The notes below the pieces were generated by a model that ran no database searches, had not been told where the DNA came from, and saw nothing but the letters and a program-made list of their open reading frames with translations. A stretch of DNA of 64,000 nucleotides from JACCZH01 sp963729445 (GTDB taxonomy: Bacteria > Chloroflexota > Chloroflexia > Thermomicrobiales > CFX8): the NCBI GenBank assembly GCA_963729445.1, contig CAVSNU010000002.1, positions 1,215,974-1,279,973 of the forward strand. The letters are read 5' to 3'. How positions within the stretch are numbered: position 1 is the first letter of the stretch; each line of letters starts with the position of its first letter. The position numbers and the translations under genes are program-made. Shown here piece by piece: positions 54,782 through 64,000 of the stretch.

Positions 54782-55689
54782 GTGCTCGCCATCGTCGGCG
54801 CCACGGCCACGGGCAAGAGCGAGCTCGCCATGGCGCTCGCCGAGAGCTGCTCGGGGGCGAGATCGTCAACGCCGACGCCCTGCAGGTCTACCGCGGCTTC
54901 GACATCGGCACGGCCAAGCCGGGCGCCGGAGGAGCGCGCCCGGGTGCCGCACCACCTGATCGACATCCTGGAGCCGCACGAGCGCTAGTCGGCCGGCGAG
55001 TTCGCCCGCCGGGCGCGGGAGGCGATCGCCGAGATCCAGGAGCGCGGCAGGCTGCCGATCGTGGTCGGGGGGAGCGGGCTCTACCTGCGCGCCCTGTTCG
55101 AAGGGATCAGCCCGATCCCGCCGGGCGACCCGGAAGTCCGGCAGCGAGCTGCGCGAGCGGCTGGAGGCGAGAGGGGCTGCCGGCGCTCGCGGCCGAGCTG
55201 GCGCGGGTCGATCCGGAGACCGCGGCGCGGCTCGGCGCCGGGCGATACGCAGCGCATCCTGCGGGCGCTGGAGGTGGCGCTGCGTGAGCGGCCGGCCGCT
55301 CTCCGCCTGGATCTCGCGAGCAACCCTTTGGGACTCAGCGCATTGCAGCGGTCCGGGTCGGATTGACGCTCCCGCGGGCCGTCCTATACGATCGAATCGC
55401 GGGCCGCGTGGCCCGGATGGTGGAGGAGGGCTGGGTCGAGGAGGTCGCCCGGCTGCTGGCCCGGGGGCTCGATCCCGGCCTGCCCGCCTTCCAGGCCATC
55501 GGATACCGGCAGCTCGTCCGTCACCTGGAAGGGGAATGGTCTCTCGATCGAGCGATCGCCGAGACGGTCAAGGCGACGCGCCGGTTCGCCAAGCGGCAGG
55601 AGACCTGGTTCCGGAGAGAGCCCGATGTGACCTGGTTCTCGGCCCAGGATTTGAATCGACGAATTTCTCATGAGTCCTTGAACATGTCA
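54782..55689 (+). CDS. miaA: tRNA dimethylallyltransferase, frameshifted
   Basis: About 300 aa from GTG 54782. MiaA adds dimethylallyl to A37 of tRNAs reading UNN codons. P-loop: AIVGATATGKSELA. Further blocks: EIVNADALQVYRGFDIGTAKP (with the catalytic Asp), HHLIDILEPHE, PIVVGGSGLYLRALFEG, AAVRVGLTLPRAVLYDRI, FQAIGYRQLVRHLEG and ATRRFAKRQETWFRR. A TAG at 54987-54989 falls where Tyr (TAC) is expected, so it looks like a base error. No stop is seen before hfq in the final frame, so the C-terminal end is unclear (my end is approximate). The gene order miaA-hfq is the classical one. Confidence 0.82.
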
Positions 55690-55713
55690 AGCGCAGCGGT
55701 CTCGGGAGGGCGT

Positions 55714-55932
55714 ATGGCTAAGCACAACATCAACATTCAAGACGGTTATCTCTTCCAGAGCCTCAAGGAAGGGCAGACGATGTACCTGGAGCTGGTGACC
55801 GGCCGGCATCTGCTCGGGCGTCTGAAGCGGTTCGACCGCTTCGCCGTGGTGATCGAGAGCGAAGGCAAGGAGATCCTCATCTACAAGCATGCCATCGCGA
55901 CGATTGCCGCAGCGCCTCATCCTGCGGCCTGA
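55714..55932 (+). CDS. hfq: RNA chaperone Hfq
   Basis: 72 aa from ATG 55714, with GGGAGGG just upstream. Hfq is a hexameric Sm-like ring that pairs small RNAs with mRNAs. Sm1: NINIQDGYLFQSLKEGQTMYLELVTGRHLLGRLKRFDRFAVVIE. Sm2: LIYKHAIATI, the hallmark YKHAI motif. This gene is intact despite the poor surroundings. The upstream miaA frame reads into it without a stop, so separate start usage must rely on the ribosome site. Confidence 0.9.
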   Translation: MAKHNINIQDGYLFQSLKEGQTMYLELVTGRHLLGRLKRFDRFAVVIESEGKEILIYKHAIATIAAAPHPAA

Positions 55933-55949
55933 CGCCGGGGCCGGCGCCG

Positions 55950-57306
55950 GCTGCGCCGGCCGCTGCTGGTCCTGCCGGCGCTCTGCGGCTGGGCGCCTGC
56001 GGCTCCGGCGCCGGCCCGCGCCTGCGCGGGAGCCCGCAGCCGTCCGCGAGCCCGAGCCGCTCGCGCCGCAGGAGCGAGCGCCTACCTCGTCGATCCCCTG
56101 GACGGGCTATCCCCAGGAGGTCGATCCCGAGCCCGGCCAGGACCGCATCCGGGCGCGCCCATCGGGCCCTGCTGGAGGCGAGCGACCGTGGCGGGCGCCC
56201 GGGAGACCGCGGCCGAGCTGCTGGAGGAGGACCCCGGCTTCGCCCCGGCCCAGGTGCTGGCCGCGCAGGTCGACTTCGCCGACGGGCGCTCCGCCGAGGT
56301 CGGTCGAGCGGCTGCTGCCGGTCGGCGACCAGATGCCGCGGCTACGTGGCGAGCCAGCTCCTGCTCGGCCGCGCCGCCGAGCAGGCCGGGGACATCCCGC
56401 TCGCCTACGCGGCCTACCGGGCGATCGCGCCGCGCAACCAGCTCGCCTTCCAGCGGCTGGGCGAGCTGCACCCGCGGGCCCTCGAGATCGTCTCCAACCG
56501 GCTGCGGGAGGCGCTGCGCCAGGGCAGCCTGGACGAGGCCGAGAAGCACCTCGCCCTGCTGCGGAGCTGGGCGCCCTCCGAGGTCGGCGACGCTGGAAGG
56601 GGCGCGCGCCGTGGCCGTGGCGCGCGGCGACCGCGCCGCCGAGCTGGCCGCGGTCAAGGAGCTCGCCGCGCGGCGGCCGGGCGACCGCGCGCTGCTCGAG
56701 CGCCGGGCCGAGCTGGAGCTGGCGGTGGGCGACCCGAGCGCCGGCCTGCAGATCATCCAGGACCTCGCGGCGCAGCAACCCGAACGATCCGGCGCTGGCC
56801 GAGAAGCTGGACGCGGCCAAGTTCCGCTGGCGCCTGTCGCTGCTGCCGCAGGCCGTGCAGGACGTGGCCGCCAAGCCCGAGCTGACAGGGCCGACTTCGC
56901 CGTGCTGCTCTACTGGCTGGTCCCCAACGTGCGCTACGCGCCGGCCCGACGGCGGGGCGCATCGCCACCGACGTGCTCGACCATCCGCACCAGGAGGAGA
57001 TCGTGCGGGTGGTCAACCTCGGCCTGATGGACGTGGACTCGACCCTGCACCGCTTCTCGCCGCGGCTCCCCTGCGGCGGGGACGCCGCCCTGCGCGGCCT
57101 GGTCCGCATGCTGTCGACGCTTCGGCCAGGGGCTGACCTGCCTCGGCGGGCAGCCCAGGGCAGCGCCAGAGCGCGGTCTGCGCCGGCGGCGGCGGGCTGC
57201 GGCCTGCTCCCGGAAGGGGAGGAGTGCCGTGCCGCGGCGGCCCCTGTCCGGCGGCGAGGCGGTGGAGCTGATCCGCCGGACCTTGAAGCTCCTGGGCGGC
57301 TCGTGA
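55950..57306 (+). CDS. TPR-repeat secreted or membrane-anchored protein, frameshifted
   Basis: About 440 aa, start uncertain. An N-terminal hydrophobic region (RPLLVLPALCGWA) looks like a signal peptide or lipoprotein leader. The body is helical TPR: ELLEEDPGFAPAQVLAAQVDFADG, QLLLGRAAEQAGDIPLAYAAYRAI, NRLREALRQGSLDEAEKHLALLRSW, LAAVKELAARRPGDRALLERRAEL, IIQDLAAQQP. The tail is GGEAVELIRRTLKLLGGS and its TGA (57304-57306) overlaps the GTG of pgsA. Role unknown; scaffold for a protein complex is the general expectation. Confidence 0.65.
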
Positions 57307-57889
57307 AATTCACCATCCCCAACCTCCTCTCGCTGCTGCGCATGGGGCTGGTGCCCCTGTTCATCATCGCGGTCCTCGACGGCGAGTCGCGCAGGGCCCT
57401 GCTCATCTTCGCGTCGCCGGGCTGACCGACGCCCTGGACGGCTTCATCGCCCGCTTCTGCGAACCAGCAGTCGCTGCTCGGCGCCTACCTCGACCCGATC
57501 GCGGACAAGATCCTGCTGACCTCCGCCTACATCGCCCTGTCGATCCCCAGCCTCAACCACGGCGTCCAGATCCCGCTCTGGGTCACCGTCCTGGTGATCG
57601 CCCGCGACGTGCTGATGGTGGTCGTGGCGCTGATCCTCTACCTGGCGGCGGGGATCCGGAAGTTCCCGCCGACGGTGCTCAGCAAGATCAACACGTCTCC
57701 AGGTGGCCGCCGTGCTGCTGGTCCTGCTCTCGGCGCTCGCTGCCGCACCTGGAGCCGGTCGCGACGAGCTGCTCTACCTGGTGGCCGTCCTGACCGTCGT
57801 CCTCGGGGCTCGACTACGTCTATCCGCTGAGCCGCCTGCGCAGCCGGGTCAGCCGGCGTCTGAGTGACAGCCGTCTCCGCTTCTGGTAA
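57303..57889 (+). CDS. pgsA: CDP-alcohol phosphatidyltransferase (PgsA-type)
   Basis: About 190 aa from GTG 57303 (KFTIPNLLSLLRMGLVPLFI), the standard opening. The CDP-OH motif D-G-x2-A-R-x8-G-x3-D-x3-D is present as DALDGFIARF then SLLGAYLDPIADK, split by an indel. Hydrophobic helices follow (WVTVLVIARDVLMVVVALILYLA, LQVAAVLLVLLSAL). The reading frame ends at TAA 57887-57889. PgsA makes phosphatidylglycerol phosphate, the first committed step to PG and cardiolipin. It is packed between the TPR gene and dnaE (14-base gap). Confidence 0.8.
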
Positions 57890-57903
57890 CATGCCTCCGA
57901 GGA

Positions 57904-61412
<3,509 letters not shown>

Positions 61413-61550
61413 GGATGGCGGTGTGAGCCGGCTGCCCCGGATCTCCGGACAGGAATGCGCGACGGCCTTCCGCTGACCGCCGGAGGATCTCCCGGCGTCC
61501 GCCATGAGCCCCGCTCTGAGGCCGCGCGGGCCGCGGCGGAGTACGCTGCC

Positions 61551-61781
61551 CTACGCGAGACCAGCCTGACGGCGGTGGAGACGGCGCAGCGGTTGGTTTA
61601 GCTCAAGCACCGTAGCACTTGGCCTCGTCGACGAAAACGTGGCCACCGGCATTCCCAGGGGGGCAACGTACCTCGGGGTCTGTTCGCGTCCCGCGCCTCG
61701 CGCGAAAGCAAGAATGGGTGCCATGGCGGCCTCTGGTGCGGTGACGGTTGGGTCGATGAGCTCGAACTCGAAGATCTGCAT
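61551..61781 (-). CDS. Small protein of unknown function
   Basis: 76 aa from ATG 61781, with CGGAGGATGG upstream. It opens MQIFEFELIDPTVTAPEAAM, has a mixed composition (FARGAGREQTPRYVAPLG) and ends LRRLHRRQAGLA. No motif recognised. Good ribosome site, but short and next to a mobile element; moderate doubt that it is expressed. Confidence 0.4.
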   Translation of the reverse strand: MQIFEFELIDPTVTAPEAAMAPILAFARGAGREQTPRYVAPLGMPVATFSSTRPSATVLELNQPLRRLHRRQAGLA

Positions 61782-61935
61782 GGTCCATCCTCCGGTACAG
61801 AACAGAACGTCAGTGTGAGGGCATGGTACGGTTTGCTCCGCAGCGGAGGACCACCCCGGGGGGTGGGGCGGAAAGCCCGTGGGGTAGGGTGCGCCTGTCC
61901 GGATCGAGCCAGAAGAAGCGGTTAGCGGCTCACTC

Positions 61936-62431
61936 CAATACCTTTCAGTTAGCCATCCCTGGTCGGTCTTGCGCCCGCTGGGAGCGCCGGCATCCTTGCC
62001 GGCCCATGCTTTCCGCGGCCAGGGCGGCCGGCCATGGGCGCCACAACCTCGGACTCCGCCCCTCTCCCAGGGCTCCGTCAAAGTCGTGCGGAGTCGGAGT
62101 CTTCCCCCGCCCAAAGACCCTCACCCCTGGCCCCTCTCCCACCCGCACTCACACCCGCCCGGGAGAGGGGAACCGGAATGGATGTCTTTGCAAGCTCTCC
62201 CCCTCTCCCGGGGGACAGGGAGTGCGGTTGGGAGAGGGGGCCGGGGGGTGAGGGTGGGCGGGGGAAGGCTCCAGTCGCCACGAGACTTTGACGGGACCTC
62301 CTCCCTGGCCCCTCTCCGCCTTCCTTTCCCAGGAGGTCGGGCCTTCGGCCCATTTTCTTGATGGGCCGGCAAGGATGCCGGCGCTCCCAGCGGGCGCAAA
62401 ATCGGCCAGTGATGGCTAACTGAACGGTATT
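61936..62431. mobile_element. MITE-like element with 72-bp terminal inverted repeats and 11-bp direct repeats
   Basis: Left arm 61936-62007, right arm 62361-62432, 67 of 72 positions matching after reversal. Each arm holds TTCAGTTAGCCATC and a perfect inner block GCGCCCGCTGGGAGCGCCGG (also inverted). Immediately outside lies the same 11-base GCGGCTCACTC in direct orientation (61925-61935 and 62432-62442), as expected for a target-site duplication; it shares one base with the right arm. Inside is a GC-rich stem region (CCTCACCCCTGGCCCCTCTC against its inverse at 62232-62258). No transposase frame. Element of about 496 bases, probably moved by an enzyme elsewhere. It lies just past the end of the radical SAM gene. 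Confidence 0.7.
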
Positions 62432-62448
62432 GCGGCTCACTCGGGCCG

Positions 62449-64000
62449 TCACGCCGCCACGATGCCTGCCGGAGCTTCCGTGGCGATGCGCTGGCCCGGC
62501 TCGCGCAGCGCCTCGACCAGACGCCGCCTCGTAGTCCGCCGACGCCGGGTTTTCGACGTCCATGCCGGAGAGCAGCATCTCGGCTCCGATGCGCAGGAAT
62601 CTCTCGATGTACTCCGCGCGACAGGCCCTGGCCCATCAGGTAGCCGATGGTCCACAGGTCGAAGCAGTAGAGCGGCACCGGGATGGAGCCGGTGATCCGG
62701 TGATAGCCGGAGGCCACGATCTCCGATGCCCGGCGCCAATCCATCGTGTCGTGCTTCCAGGCATAGCTCGACCCGGTGAGACCGAACTCCTCGGCGCGCA
62801 AGGCGATCGGGACCTTCTTGTCGTGGAAGTAGCTCTCCAGACAATAGAACGTGGGCTGGGCCTCGTCGATGAAGCGCAAGGTGTTTTCCGCCGACTCCTC
62901 GGTCTCGCCGGGAAAGCCGACGATGAACGAGGCGTAGGAGAAGATCCCATACTCCCGGAGCTTGGTCAGACCGTATTTGTACTTCTCGATGGTGGCGGTC
63001 TTGTACATCTCCTTGAGCATGCGGTTGTCGCCCGACTCGATGCCCAGGAAGACCCCGGTGCAGCCGGAGCGGGCGGCCAGATCGAACACCTCGTCATCCG
63101 CGTTGGCGCACCGGAAGTAGGAGTACCACTTGAAGTCGAACTTCCGGTTGATCATCATCCGGCAGAGATCCTTGAAGCGGTTCTTCGGGATGTTGAAGGT
63201 GTCGTCGATGAACAGGAGATGGGTGACGCCGATCTCCTTGAGGTACGTCAGCTCCCGCTCGACGACGTCCAGGCTCGTCAGGTTGAGATCGCCGGCGAGG
63301 ATCGGGTACCGGCAGAAGGCGCACTTGTACGCGCAGCTGCGCGCGGTCCGGAGCTGGACGGAGGGCACCAGCAGGTCGGTGGAGAAGTGGCTCCAGTCGA
63401 TCGAGCTCTCATCCATGTCATTGTTCTCGATCTCTCGCGGCGTGCGCTGGAAGGTGTGGTGGTCGCTCGTATAGATCAGGTTCGGCACGGCGCTCAAATC
63501 CTGCGCCCGGCTCCCGGAGCGCCGCGCAGATCCGGCTCAACGTCAGCTCGCCCTGCGAGTCGAAGACGTAGATGTCCGCTCCCATTTCCGCGAACATCTG
63601 ATTCTGGATGGCTTCCGGAAAATCGCTGCAGACGTGGTAGATGTGCGGGCCGCCGACGATGACCTTGGTGTCCGGGCTGTGCTCGCGAATGAAGTTGACG
63701 AGGTACCGGATCGGCGAGCTTTCGAAATAGAACGTCGTGGTGAGCGCGACGGCCCTGGGCGCGCTCGCCAGGAGCTGCCGGAACGCCTCGCGGTCGTGAT
63801 TGAAGAAATTGACCAGGGCGGCGTCGAACGACCTCTTCCGGAGGAAGCTGGTGAGGTAGCAGGCACCCAGGTTCGGCAGCCGACCGACGTGGTAGTCGCA
63901 GGACTTGCCGGTCGCTTCCCGCAAGGCGAAGTTGAGCAGCTCGGGATAGCGCACCCGCTTGCCCCGGAACGGCACGGTGTTGGCGAGGAGGTGCCGGTAG
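62449..64000 (-). CDS. B12-binding radical SAM protein (5' end beyond the window, two frameshifts)
   Basis: The frame is open to base 64000, so the gene is truncated. The N-terminal part has a B12-binding-like domain (NLGACYLTSFLRKRSFDAALVNFF, VALTTTFYFESSPIRYLVNFI, VIVGGPHIYHVCSDF). After a frame shift near 63500 comes the radical SAM domain with CAYKCAFC (C-x3-C-x2-C, the 4Fe-4S site), then LTYLKEIGVTHLLFIDDTFNIP, GCTGVFLGIESGDNRMLKEMYKT, YASFIVGFPGETEESAENTLRFI. A second shift near 62600 leads to REPGQRIATEAPAGIVAA and the stop at 62449. The layout fits cobalamin-dependent methyltransferases (PhpK/TsrM-like group) acting on carbon or phosphorus; the substrate cannot be told. Confidence 0.75.

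Noticed and set aside
61590..61640. tRNA-like stretch GGTTTAGCTCAAGC
   Set aside because: No cloverleaf with matching acceptor and T-arm could be formed.
62121..62448. Extension of the radical SAM frame through the MITE-like element
   Set aside because: That frame departs from the protein near 62600. Another frame gives a natural ending at 62449, before the element.
62562..63662. A 366-aa plus-strand frame opposite the radical SAM gene
   Set aside because: It mirrors the minus-strand codons. Only the minus strand shows the C-x3-C-x2-C site and conserved motifs.

Overview
The window looks like DNA from two different bacterial genomes joined at about 44.2-44.4 kb. Bases 1 to about 44,200 carry compact genes typical of Chloroflexota, probably Thermomicrobia/Sphaerobacter-like: a MalT-like LuxR regulator, F420-type PPOX enzyme, MlrC-like M81 peptidase, DUF5317 protein, HD-GYP protein, fused plastocyanin-nitrite reductase, UbiA, Ndk and small membrane proteins. 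Most genes here are intact, with three indel-damaged patches: the dynamin-like gene, the CYP152 gene and a DNA methyltransferase. Bases 44,390 to 64,000 are more GC-rich and carry Acidobacteriota-like content: an FG-GAP/CRTAC1-type protein, TonB receptor, YfiR, histidine kinases, miaA-hfq, pgsA and dnaE. Almost every gene there is broken by single-base indels while the protein sequence stays conserved across them, which points to consensus errors rather than true decay. The taxonomic calls are inference from gene content; no search was run.

Layout of the left part: a truncated secreted trypsin-like protease and Hsp20; an NpmA/KamB-like 16S rRNA A1408 methyltransferase (likely aminoglycoside resistance) divergent from an M81 peptidase; a large LuxR regulator; a dynamin-like GTPase; a RES/Xre toxin-antitoxin pair; a Crp/Fnr regulator divergent from a copper nitrite reductase; a drug exporter; a B12-binding protein; a CYP152 peroxygenase. 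At 21.5-28.5 kb lies a three-gene restriction/defence module: a PglX/Eco57I-like methyltransferase with a G10 tract, an Mrr-N winged-helix protein, and a PLD-nuclease/SNF2-helicase fusion. Then come an MBL hydrolase, MATE and YitT-type membrane proteins, Ndk, a roadblock/TPR pair, HD-GYP/DUF5317, MscS and UbiA with a duplicated 5' fragment upstream.

Layout of the right part: on the minus strand an FG-GAP protein, a membrane/TPR protein and MutT. On the plus strand is a tightly packed signalling operon (TonB receptor, YfiR, CHASE8-like histidine kinase, Rcp1-like receiver, receiver-kinase-receiver hybrid) running straight into miaA, hfq, a TPR protein, pgsA and dnaE. The window ends with a MITE-like element (72-bp inverted repeats, 11-bp flanking direct repeats) next to a truncated B12-binding radical SAM gene.

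Best candidates for new biology: the methyltransferase/Mrr-N/PLD-helicase module with its homopolymer tract, the environmental A1408 methyltransferase, the TonB-YfiR-kinase operon, and the MITE-like element. The main caution is that the right part is error-rich and that the two halves may not be contiguous in any real genome.
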